From NCBI GenBank assembly GCA_017478685.1, contig JAFVDC010000057.1, positions 1 through 5,749 on the forward strand: a stretch of 5,749 nucleotides of DNA. The letters are read 5' to 3'. The translations under genes were made by a program, and so were the position numbers. Positions 1 to 5,749 of this stretch are shown in pieces. Position 1 is the first letter of the stretch; every line of letters begins with the position of its first letter. The notes beneath the pieces are model-generated. The model made no database searches and was not told the DNA's origin. It saw only the letters and a list, made by a program, of their open reading frames with translations. This DNA is from Bacteroidales bacterium (GTDB taxonomy: Bacteria; Bacteroidota; Bacteroidia; Bacteroidales; UBA932).

Positions 1-837
1 CCCTTCAGGCGCCATCCCTCCAGCCCCATGACCCTGGAAGCCGCCGTTGAAACCTCCCTGAAGGCGCCGGATTTCTATCAGCAGCACTTCTACTCCAACC
101 ACTATATCTGGGAAAACGACTTCCAGAAGGTCTCTACCACCAAGATCCACGCTACGTTCAGCGTGCCCAGATGGGACCTCAAGGCCGAAGCCGGATATGC
201 GCTCCTGGCTGGCAACGTCTACTACGACACCCTTGGCATGGCGCGTCAGAACACCGTGCCCATGAGCATCCTCACGACGGCTCTCACCAAGAACTTCAAG
301 TTCGGCCCGGTGCATCTTGACAACAAAGTGCTGTTCCAGCTGTCCTCCAACCAGGACGTGGTCCCGCTGCCAACGGTTGCGCTTAACCTCAGGTGGTATC
401 TCCAGTTCAACGTGGTGGATCCCAAGGTGATGAAACTCCAGGCCGGTGTAAATCTCAGGTACACAACGCTTTGGTATGCCCCTGCCTACAACCCTGTGGC
501 GGGCGTATTCATGGCCCAGAACCAGCAGCTTTACGGCAACGCCCCCACCTTCGACCCCTTCATAAACCTGCAGTGGAAGAAGGCCTGTATCTTCATAAAG
601 ATAGAGAACATGGGTAAGGGCTGGCCTCTGGATAAGCACAATTACTTCAGCGCCCACCATTACATAGAGCCGCCGGCAATCTTCAAATTCGGCATATCTT
701 GGCCCTTCTATCCGCCTCTTGGCCAGAACAAGACCTTGTCTTCAAGGGCAGGTTCAGGCACCGGTATGGGTGGTGGCGGCGGCCTCGGTGGCGGCCTGGG
801 CGGTGGCCTTGGCGGCATGCTCGGAGGAGGCCGATAG
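1..837 (+). CDS. Putative outer-membrane beta-barrel porin, C-terminal part (5' end outside the window)
   Basis: The reading frame is open from base 1 to TAG at 835-837. The first ATG at 28 is unlikely to be the true start, because no signal peptide follows it and the frame continues upstream, so about 278 C-terminal residues are visible. The sequence resembles the Bacteroidota putative porin family (Porin_10 type), usually roughly 600-700 residues and thought to sit in the outer membrane. Supporting features are alternating aromatic/polar strands (FYSNHYIWENDF, LNLRWYLQFNV, LQAGVNLRYTTLWYAPAYNP), the GNAPTFDPFINLQWKKACIF segment, and the closing HYIEPPAIFKFGISWPFY, which reads as a last beta strand ending in aromatics. 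About 41 residues follow that strand, low in complexity and ending in a glycine/leucine run, an unusual place for a barrel to continue. Its substrate is unknown; calling it a porin rests on family resemblance. It lies 2 bp before the transglycosylase gene and probably shares its transcript. Confidence 0.82.
   Translation, partial: PFRRHPSSPMTLEAAVETSLKAPDFYQQHFYSNHYIWENDFQKVSTTKIHATFSVPRWDLKAEAGYALLAGNVYYDTLGMARQNTVPMSILTTALTKNFKFGPVHLDNKVLFQLSSNQDVVPLPTVALNLRWYLQFNVVDPKVMKLQAGVNLRYTTLWYAPAYNPVAGVFMAQNQQLYGNAPTFDPFINLQWKKACIFIKIENMGKGWPLDKHNYFSAHHYIEPPAIFKFGISWPFYPPLGQNKTLSSRAGSGTGMGGGGGLGGGLGGGLGGMLGGGR
769..831 (+). repeat. Glycine-rich GGC/GGT coding repeat at the porin C-terminus
   Basis: The last codons of the porin gene form an imperfect repeat of GGT/GGC glycine codons broken by CTC, CTG, CTT and ATG, giving a GGGGGLGGGLGGGLGGMLGGG-like tail. 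It follows the predicted final barrel strand and a Ser/Gly-rich linker. Such runs are prone to slippage, so tail length may vary between strains. The final glycine codons switch to GGA GGA, which creates the ribosome binding site for the next gene. The role of the tail is unknown. Confidence 0.8.
823..830 (+). promoter_or_regulatory. Shine-Dalgarno sequence for the transglycosylase, inside the porin gene
   Basis: GGAGGAGG contains a full AGGAGG core and lies 9 nt before the ATG at 840, an ideal distance. It is made of porin glycine codons. It decides the start of the downstream gene in favour of ATG 840 over in-frame starts further upstream, such as 699. Many Bacteroidota genes lack a strong SD, so the match could partly be a by-product of glycine coding, but its position is right. 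Confidence 0.6.
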
Positions 838-839
838 CC

Positions 840-1427
840 ATGAAAGCGCATCCCCTTATATACGCGGCACTTACGCTGCTTCTTCTCCTGATACCACTTC
901 CGGGCCGAATTCCCGGCGGGGAGAGCCCTGAGGAAATAATGGCCGAAGAACGCTCCGGAGAGCCCCTAAGCGCATACGACAACGTGATAAAAGCCACCGC
1001 CGATTCCATCGGCCTTGACTGGCACCTTATTGCTGCCGTTATCTACCACGAATCCCGTTTCCACAACGAGGCCGAATCCGGCCGCGGCGCCGTGGGCCTC
1101 ATGCAGGTGCTCAGCACCCGCTATTCACCGGAGTACCTTCTGGAGCCTGCAAATAACCTGAGGGTTGGCTCAAGATACCTCAAACGCCTCCAGAACATGT
1201 TTTCGGCCAAGGCCGCCAACCCAACGGAAGCCCTAAAATTCGCCCTTGCGGCGTACAATTTCGGGGAGGGTAAAGTGTGGCGTCTAATCGGTCAGGCCGA
1301 AGAAGCCGGGCTGGACGCCTCCAGATGGGACACCGTTGCCTCCACACAGCTCCCAAAGGGCCACCACACCGTCTCCTACGTGGAGAAAGTGCTTGACACT
1401 TATGCCGATTATTACAGGCGGTATTAG
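840..1427 (+). CDS. Secreted lytic transglycosylase, SLT domain
   Basis: This 195-residue protein probably cleaves the MurNAc-GlcNAc glycan bond of peptidoglycan in the periplasm, releasing 1,6-anhydro-muropeptides. Residues 1-20 (MKAHPLIYAALTLLLLLIPL) are a signal peptide or N-terminal anchor; no lipobox cysteine is seen. The SLT (goose-lysozyme-like) domain fills about residues 45-193. AVIYHESRF carries the expected catalytic glutamate at Glu71, followed by GAVGLMQV (83-90), a PANNLRVGSRYL segment (103-114) and ALAAYNFGEGKV (136-146). These are the standard motifs of the Slt/MltF catalytic domain. The MltF-type solute-binding domain is absent, so this is a minimal enzyme. ATG 840 is chosen because it begins the signal peptide and has a strong SD; the frame extends upstream only through the porin gene and encodes an Arg/Trp-rich sequence of no likely meaning. 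It follows the porin by 2 bp, and its TAG overlaps the stop of the convergent permease gene. Confidence 0.9.
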   Translation: MKAHPLIYAALTLLLLLIPLPGRIPGGESPEEIMAEERSGEPLSAYDNVIKATADSIGLDWHLIAAVIYHESRFHNEAESGRGAVGLMQVLSTRYSPEYLLEPANNLRVGSRYLKRLQNMFSAKAANPTEALKFALAAYNFGEGKVWRLIGQAEEAGLDASRWDTVASTQLPKGHHTVSYVEKVLDTYADYYRRY

Positions 1428-2572
1428 TCGGCCTTGACAGTCTCTGCGGGGTCTATCTTGGAGATGTAGAGGGAGGGGAGCCACATGAGGAGGACTATGC
1501 CCGCAAAGGCAACAAGGTCGGCCCCCAGGATGCCCCAGAAGGGGAGATTCACCGGAACATAAGAGACAAAGTAGTTGGCGGGGTCCAGCTTGATGAGGTG
1601 CGTCGTACCCTGAATAAGGCAGAACAGAAATGCCAGGGCGTTGCCGATGAGCATGCCTTTAAGCACGGCTTCGGCCCCTATGCGCACAAATAACCTGCCG
1701 ATGGCCCTGTCCTGCATTCCAAGGGCCTTGAGCGTTCCTATGAGCGGAATGTTCCGGAGGAGCATGACAAGAAGGCCGCTTATCATGTTGAATCCGGCCA
1801 CCAGGATCATGAGGATGAGGATAATGAGAACATTCACGTCCAGAAGCCCCAGCCAGTCGAAAACTTGCGGATAACTCCGGGCCGAAGAAATGACGAAGAG
1901 GCCGTTTTCTTCCTCGTGTTCGCTGGTGGAGAGGATGAATCCTATGCGGGCCTCTATGTCCTTCAGGGCCTTTGGAGAGGCGTTTTTAACCTTTACTTCC
2001 AGCTGTGAAACCATGGTGGAATCCCAGCCATTGAGGCGCTGCATGTCCTGGAGGCCGGCGTAGACAAGGAGGTTGTCGTCGGTTTCTATGATGTCACGGT
2101 GAGTATCCGTGATGTGGAATTTACGCGCCCGCACCTTTTCTCCAACAAAATAGGTTGTGAGGTCTTCTCCGGGCTGGAGGCCGGTGATTTCCTGCAGGCG
2201 GTGGGGGATTGAGACTTGCAATTGAGATTTCTGGGTAGAACCTTTCACAATGACCCCGTGCACAATTTCCCCGTTCTTGACAATGCCGGCGCGGCTGACG
2301 ACGGGGACGATTTCGGCCACCCCGGGAATAGAGAGAATCTTATCCTCCGAGGGGAGGTGCCGGGGCATTGGGACGGGGTCCGAGCCGCCGGAGGCATAAG
2401 GGCTTATGCTTATGTCTCCGGTCATGGCTGCGACTCCGTTTCTGATGCTGTGCCGGAAGCCTGAACTTACCGCCACGGCAACTATTATTACAAAGAAACT
2501 CACGGCCGTCGCAACGGCCGCGATGTTTCCTTTGAACTTGATTTTACGCGATATGAAGGACTCTGCTACCAA
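1424..2572 (-). CDS. FtsX/LolE-type ABC transporter permease
   Basis: This 382-residue inner-membrane protein has the layout of the LolC/LolE/MacB permease superfamily. There is a short cytoplasmic N-terminus (FISRKIKFKGN), TM1 at about 16-37, a long periplasmic domain at about 38-240, then three TM segments near 245-272, 298-322 and 343-368. RNIPLIGTLKALGMQ (273-287) is the typical cytoplasmic coupling motif between TM2 and TM3, and the end, DPAETVKAD, matches the usual DPAEALR-like C-terminus. Such permeases work with a LolD/MacB-type ATPase and often extract lipoproteins or other envelope substrates; no ATPase gene lies in the window, so the substrate is open. The start is TTG at 2572-2570. 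No ATG or GTG further in keeps TM1 (the next Met is residue 50), and an SD-like GAGGAG sits 11 nt upstream. The gene overlaps the end of the peptidase gene by 7 nt, implying cotranscription and probably translational coupling. Confidence 0.87.
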   Translation of the reverse strand: MVAESFISRKIKFKGNIAAVATAVSFFVIIVAVAVSSGFRHSIRNGVAAMTGDISISPYASGGSDPVPMPRHLPSEDKILSIPGVAEIVPVVSRAGIVKNGEIVHGVIVKGSTQKSQLQVSIPHRLQEITGLQPGEDLTTYFVGEKVRARKFHITDTHRDIIETDDNLLVYAGLQDMQRLNGWDSTMVSQLEVKVKNASPKALKDIEARIGFILSTSEHEEENGLFVISSARSYPQVFDWLGLLDVNVLIILILMILVAGFNMISGLLVMLLRNIPLIGTLKALGMQDRAIGRLFVRIGAEAVLKGMLIGNALAFLFCLIQGTTHLIKLDPANYFVSYVPVNLPFWGILGADLVAFAGIVLLMWLPSLYISKIDPAETVKAD

Positions 2573-4575
2573 ATATGGACGCGCTCCTCTTCCGGACGGA
2601 ACATGGGATCTCCTTCCTCAATGTCAAAGGCCTCGAAGAAGGTCTCAAAGTTACGTACGCTCACGTTTACGCGGTTTTCGGCCAGGGAGTGGGGATCCAT
2701 GTTGGTAAGGCGGGCCTTCTCCTGGTCTGTGATGTTCTGGGCCCAGATGGCGCCGTAGCTGAGGTAGAAGCGCTGTGCGCGTGAGAAGCCGTCTATCATG
2801 GGATCCTTCTTGCCCTTGGTGGCATTCTCCATTGCGGTGAAGGCAATTGAAAGGCCGCCGTGGTCTCCGATGTTCTCTCCAAGGGTGTAACGGCCGTTGG
2901 CGTGTACGCCGGGGAGAATCTCAACTGCATCGAACTGGGCTGCAAGCTTGTCTCCAAGGGCGTCGAACTTTGCTTTGTCGGCGGCGGTCCACCAGTTTAC
3001 CATGTTGCCCACTGCGTCAAACATGGAGCCTTGGTCGTCAAAGCCGTGGGACATTTCGTGGCCGATAACCACGCCGATTCCGCCGTAGTTCACGGGATCG
3101 TCGGCCTCAGGGTCGAAGAAGGGCTTCTGGAGGATGGCTGCCGGGAAGCAGATCTCGTTGGTGGTGGGGTTGTAGTAGGCGTTCACCGTCTGGGGAGTCA
3201 TGCCCCATTCGGTCTTGTCCGTGGGCTTCCCAAGCTTGTCAAGGTTGTCCTTCACATACCATGCGCTGGCGCTCCGAAGGTTCTCATAATAGGAGTTTTC
3301 CGGGTTGATGTCAAGGGTGGAGTAGTCCTTCCACTTGTCCGGGTAGCCGATTTTCACGGTGAAAGCGGCCAGTTTTTCACGGGCGCGGACCTTGGTGGAG
3401 TCGCTCATCCACTCAAGCTCGTCAATGTGCTGTCCAAGGGCGGTGCGGAGGTTCTCTACCAGCGCAACCATCTTCTTCTTGGAACTTTCCGGGAAGTAAC
3501 GGCTTACATACATCTCGCCTACAGCCTCTCCGAGGATGCCGTTGGGAACGCTCATCGCCCTCTTCCAGCGGGGAGTCTCCTCCTGTGCGCCGGCCATCTG
3601 GTGGGAGTAGAAGTCCCACTGTGCGGTGTAGAATTCGTCGGAGAGGGATCCTGCCTGGCCGCTCACAAACTGGCAAAGGAGGTATGCCTTGAGGGTCTCA
3701 AGGTCTGCTTCTGCCATGTATGCCGAAAGGGCGTCGAAGTATGAAGGTTGCTGGACAATCACTTTGTCCTGGGCGGGAATACCCACTGCGGCGCAAACTT
3801 TGTCGAAGCCTATTCCGGGCCATTTTGCCACAATCTCGGAGGTGGACATGGGATTGTAGATGGCAGCCATGTCACGGTTCTGCTCCCTTGTCCATGAAGC
3901 GGCAGCGATTGCGTCTTCAACGGCCATGTCTTTTTCCACCAGTTCCTTTGCTCCTTCCACTCCGGAGAGGGTGAGAACCTTCTCAAGATAAGCCTTGTAG
4001 CCTTCCTTGAGAGCGGCATTTTCGGCTTTGAGGTAGTAGTCGCGGTCTCCCATGCCAAGGCCGCCCTGGCCCATGTAGAGGATCTGGATGTCGGAGTTGG
4101 TGAGGTCTGCCTCCACGCCGGCGCCATAGAAGCCGCCTTCTCCGTAGAGGTTCATCTTGCCAAGAAGGGTTGCAAGGTCGTCTTTGGTCTGAACTGCCTG
4201 GATTTCAGCTATATAAGGCTGGATGGGCTGTGCGCCGAGGGCGTTGCGGGTGGTGGAATCGAGGGCCATCTTGTAGAGGTCGGAGATTTTCTGCTCCACG
4301 GTGCCGGGCTTGGCCTTCAGGGTTGTCATTTCCTGGAACAGGGCGTTGAGGTTTTCTTGAGCCTTCTCACGGAGGGCATCAAAGCTGCCGTAACGGGAGA
4401 ATTCGGCCCTGAGGGGGTTCTTCACCTGCCAGCCGCCGGTTGCATACTGATAGAAATCCACCTTGGGAGATGTGGTGGTGTCAAGGTCTGTCAAATCCAA
4501 TGCGGGGGCTCCGGATTTGGGAGCGCACGCCGCCATTGCAAGGAATGACATCATAAGGATAAACGCTTTTTTCAT
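2566..4575 (-). CDS. M13 family (neprilysin/PepO-like) zinc metallopeptidase, lipoprotein
   Basis: A 669-residue endopeptidase of family M13, close to the usual length, expected to cut short peptides outside the cytoplasm. Residues 1-16 (MKKAFILMMSFLAMAA) are a lipoprotein signal peptide before Cys17. No acidic run follows the cysteine, so the acidic surface-export signal of Bacteroidota is not evident and a periplasm-facing position is likelier (inference). The N-terminal helical M13 domain covers about 35-420. The catalytic half has NAYY (465-468, substrate binding), FPAAILQKPFF, the zinc site HEMSH (His506, Glu507, His510), GENIGD (third ligand Glu567, Asp571), then DPHSLAENRV with His629 and Arg635, matching the neprilysin transition-state and carboxylate-binding residues. 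The C-terminal tryptophan is typical of the family. All catalytic residues are present, so the enzyme should be active. ATG 4575 is preferred over an in-frame TTG at 4587 because it begins the MKK signal peptide. Its 3' end overlaps the permease start by 7 nt. Confidence 0.95.
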   Translation of the reverse strand: MKKAFILMMSFLAMAACAPKSGAPALDLTDLDTTTSPKVDFYQYATGGWQVKNPLRAEFSRYGSFDALREKAQENLNALFQEMTTLKAKPGTVEQKISDLYKMALDSTTRNALGAQPIQPYIAEIQAVQTKDDLATLLGKMNLYGEGGFYGAGVEADLTNSDIQILYMGQGGLGMGDRDYYLKAENAALKEGYKAYLEKVLTLSGVEGAKELVEKDMAVEDAIAAASWTREQNRDMAAIYNPMSTSEIVAKWPGIGFDKVCAAVGIPAQDKVIVQQPSYFDALSAYMAEADLETLKAYLLCQFVSGQAGSLSDEFYTAQWDFYSHQMAGAQEETPRWKRAMSVPNGILGEAVGEMYVSRYFPESSKKKMVALVENLRTALGQHIDELEWMSDSTKVRAREKLAAFTVKIGYPDKWKDYSTLDINPENSYYENLRSASAWYVKDNLDKLGKPTDKTEWGMTPQTVNAYYNPTTNEICFPAAILQKPFFDPEADDPVNYGGIGVVIGHEMSHGFDDQGSMFDAVGNMVNWWTAADKAKFDALGDKLAAQFDAVEILPGVHANGRYTLGENIGDHGGLSIAFTAMENATKGKKDPMIDGFSRAQRFYLSYGAIWAQNITDQEKARLTNMDPHSLAENRVNVSVRNFETFFEAFDIEEGDPMFRPEEERVHIW
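2584..2589 (-). promoter_or_regulatory. Possible Shine-Dalgarno for the permease TTG start
   Basis: On the minus strand GAGGAG (within AAGAGGAG) lies 11 nt before the TTG at 2572, inside the last codons of the peptidase gene. Spacing is slightly long and the bases encode a Glu-rich stretch (PEEER), so chance is possible. It supports reinitiation at the TTG. Confidence 0.35.
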
Positions 4576-4597
4576 ATTGTTATACAATTAACACTCA

Positions 4598-4605
4598 CAA
4601 AGATA
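4598..4605 (-). promoter_or_regulatory. Candidate Bacteroidota -7 promoter box for the peptidase-permease unit
   Basis: The minus strand reads TATCTTTG, an exact match to the Bacteroidota primary-sigma -7 consensus TAnnTTTG, in the only real intergenic gap on this strand (4576-4613, 38 bp). Transcription would begin roughly at 4590, leaving a 5' leader of about 15 nt before ATG 4575, AT-rich and with no SD. A matching TTTG at the usual distance for the -33 element is not seen; the nearest TTTG (4637-4634) is too far away. The call rests on the -7 box and its placement. Confidence 0.5.
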
Positions 4606-4613
4606 CAAAATAA

Positions 4614-5336
4614 TCACTGATTTACCCCTTCCCCAAACAGGGCGAAGTCTCCTTTCAGGGGGTCCTCCGGGAAAATCTGTGCAAGGCGGGCGGTGAGCCG
4701 AAGGGCGGCGCTCATGGACGCGGTCTTGGATGACAGCAGCCCCAGCCGGACGCTCTGCTGCAGAACGTGGGTGTCCATAGGCATTATGAGCGTGCGCTTG
4801 TCAATCTGCGGCGCCCAAAGGCCAAGGTCTACGGGGGAGCCGTCACGGACCATCCAGCGCAGGAACATGCACACCCTCTTGCAGGCCGAAGCGGTATCCT
4901 TCGGCACGGGTGCGGTGTCTCCGAACCAGCGCGTGATGGCCCCCACGGCCTCCAGGGTGCTGCAGGAACCCACATACTCCCTAAGCGTGCCGTAATGGTC
5001 CAACAGCCTGCGGTAGGCCTCCAGGAAGGCGTGGATGTCGGCCACGGTGTAAAGCCTGTAATAGCAGGCCAAAGAGCCTGAAGGTAAATCCTCCTTGAAC
5101 GCCCCTGAGCGTATCCAGCGGTCCATGTCTCCGCCAGAGCGCTCCAGAAGCCATCCTATCTTCGGCATAAACTGTGCGCGGGAGCCGTACGCCAGCGCTT
5201 GGGCCACAAACGCCATGGCCTCCTGGTTGGCCGCGCCGGAAACCTGGTGCATCCAGAAAGAGGGGTCTCCTTCAATGAAAGAGGGAGTCTCGTATTTTTC
5301 GGCGAGCTCCCTCAGTAATGTGTCAATGCTGTCCAT
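4614..5336 (-). CDS. TIGR02757/DUF2400 family protein, function unknown
   Basis: This 240-residue protein matches the TIGR02757 (DUF2400) family, common in Bacteroidota and without an established function. Recognisable family blocks are NQEAMAFVAQALAYGSR (37-53), a CYYRLYT segment (91-97), ACKRVCMFLRWMVR (151-164), GLWAPQID (172-179), PMDTHV (186-191) followed by RLGL, and the C-terminal DPLKGDFALFGEG (225-237). The KR...PMDTHV...RLG order resembles the lysine-plus-aspartate region of HhH-GPD DNA glycosylases (endonuclease III: GxGxKTA, then VDTHV-R), so a nucleic-acid role is possible; this is inference. No Fe-S cysteine cluster follows, and no signal peptide or membrane segment is seen, so the protein is probably cytoplasmic. 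ATG 5336 is chosen because it shares one base with the stop of the fumarase gene (TAATG) and the family-like sequence starts right there; the frame continues upstream only as an Arg/Gly-rich shadow of fumarase. Length is near the family norm. Confidence 0.88.
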   Translation of the reverse strand: MDSIDTLLRELAEKYETPSFIEGDPSFWMHQVSGAANQEAMAFVAQALAYGSRAQFMPKIGWLLERSGGDMDRWIRSGAFKEDLPSGSLACYYRLYTVADIHAFLEAYRRLLDHYGTLREYVGSCSTLEAVGAITRWFGDTAPVPKDTASACKRVCMFLRWMVRDGSPVDLGLWAPQIDKRTLIMPMDTHVLQQSVRLGLLSSKTASMSAALRLTARLAQIFPEDPLKGDFALFGEGVNQ

Positions 5337-5749
5337 TAAAGGCCGATGCTTTTGAAGAAATCGTTGCCTTTGTCGTCTACCAGGATGAAGGCCGGGAAGT
5401 CTTCCACGGTGATTTTCCAGATGGCTTCCATGCCAAGTTCCGGGTACTCCACGCATTCGATGCTGCGGATGCTGCTCTGGGAAAGGACTGCAGCCACGCC
5501 GCCGATGGTTCCGAGGTAGAAGCCGCCGTGTTTCTCACAGGCGTCCGTGACAACCTTTGAACGGTTGCCCTTGGCAATCATCACAAGCGATGCACCGTGG
5601 TCCTGGAATTCGTCCACGTAAGGGTCCATGCGGTTGGCCGTGGTGGGGCCCATGGAGCCGCAAGGGTAGCCTGCAGGTGTCTTTGCGGGGCCTGCATAGA
5701 GGATGGGGTGATCCTTGAAGTAGGCGGGCATGTCCTCTCCGGCATCAAG
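5336..5749 (-). CDS. Class I (Fe-S dependent) fumarate hydratase, C-terminal part (5' end outside the window)
   Basis: The visible 137 residues run from the window edge, with no start needed (the frame is open through [11 protein letters not shown]), to TAA at 5338-5336. They form the C-terminal beta domain of class I fumarase, which reversibly hydrates fumarate to (S)-malate in the cytoplasm. Diagnostic blocks are [25 protein letters not shown], whose GPTTxxRMD (visible residues 34-42) supplies active-site Thr and Arg, then AKGNRSK with the active-site Lys (visible residue 60), [10 protein letters not shown], and the ending [31 protein letters not shown]. The cysteines binding the 4Fe-4S cluster lie in the N-terminal domain, roughly 400 residues beyond the right edge. 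In an anaerobic member of the Bacteroidota the enzyme probably runs in the reductive branch from malate to fumarate toward succinate (inference). It is joined to the TIGR02757 gene by a 1-nt overlap. Confidence 0.94.
   Translation of the reverse strand, partial: LDAGEDMPAYFKDHPILYAGPAKTPAGYPCGSMGPTTANRMDPYVDEFQDHGASLVMIAKGNRSKVVTDACEKHGGFYLGTIGGVAAVLSQSSIRSIECVEYPELGMEAIWKITVEDFPAFILVDDKGNDFFKSIGL

Noticed and set aside
28..30. ATG 28 as the true start of the porin gene
   Set aside because: The frame is open to the window edge, no signal peptide follows, and the product would be less than half the usual family length.
699..839. Upstream in-frame extension of the transglycosylase
   Set aside because: It encodes an Arg/Trp/Pro-rich run that is a frame shadow of the porin tail, and would bury the signal peptide. 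ATG 840 has a strong SD.
1420..1460. Bidirectional terminator at the convergent junction
   Set aside because: No stem-loop followed by a T-run could be found by eye on either strand.
2860..3744. A 294-codon plus-strand open frame opposite the M13 peptidase gene
   Set aside because: It has no recognisable domain, is rich in Val/Gly/Leu as expected from the reverse complement of a biased gene, and lies wholly inside a gene with all its catalytic motifs intact. Long antisense frames are expected in G+C-rich coding DNA.
3422..3974. Several overlapping open frames of 80-105 codons inside the peptidase gene on both strands
   Set aside because: Compositionally odd (Arg/Pro/Ser-rich) shadows without RBS, domain or conserved motif.
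4576..4587. TTG start four codons before the chosen peptidase start
   Set aside because: It adds MYNN before a perfect MKK-type lipoprotein signal peptide and lies nearly at the predicted transcription start.
5337..5456. Upstream in-frame extension of the TIGR02757 protein by 40 residues
   Set aside because: It lies inside conserved fumarase sequence and reads as an Arg/Gly-rich shadow; the family-like N-terminus begins at ATG 5336.

Overview
The window looks like ordinary chromosome from a G+C-rich member of the Bacteroidota, most likely Bacteroidales. The evidence is the Bacteroidota-type putative porin at the left edge, the TIGR02757/DUF2400 protein, the M13 peptidase lipoprotein and a TAnnTTTG-type promoter element. 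The genus cannot be fixed from the sequence alone. There are no transposons, phage genes, CRISPR arrays, tRNAs or rRNAs, and coding density is close to 100 percent.

Layout: two plus-strand genes on the left run toward four minus-strand genes on the right. Plus strand: the C-terminal part of an outer-membrane beta-barrel putative porin (1-837, 5' end outside the window) ends in a glycine-rich tail. A small secreted lytic transglycosylase with an SLT domain (840-1427) follows 2 bp later. Minus strand, in order of transcription from the right: the C-terminal part of a class I fumarate hydratase (5749-5336, 5' end outside the window), then a TIGR02757/DUF2400 protein (5336-4614) joined through TAATG, then a 38-bp gap holding a candidate promoter, then an M13 neprilysin-like zinc metallopeptidase lipoprotein (4575-2566), then an FtsX/LolE-type ABC permease (2572-1424) whose TTG start lies inside the end of the peptidase gene. 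The permease and the transglycosylase converge tail to tail and their stop codons overlap by 4 bp.

How the genes may work together: the porin, transglycosylase, peptidase and permease all concern the cell envelope, and the tight spacing suggests two two-gene units (porin with transglycosylase, and peptidase with permease). The fumarase/TIGR02757 pair mixes central metabolism with a protein of unknown function that resembles HhH-type DNA glycosylases in its C-terminal half. No clearly new system is evident. The points most worth following are the uncharacterised TIGR02757 protein, the glycine tail of the porin that doubles as a ribosome binding site, and the overlapping gene junctions.
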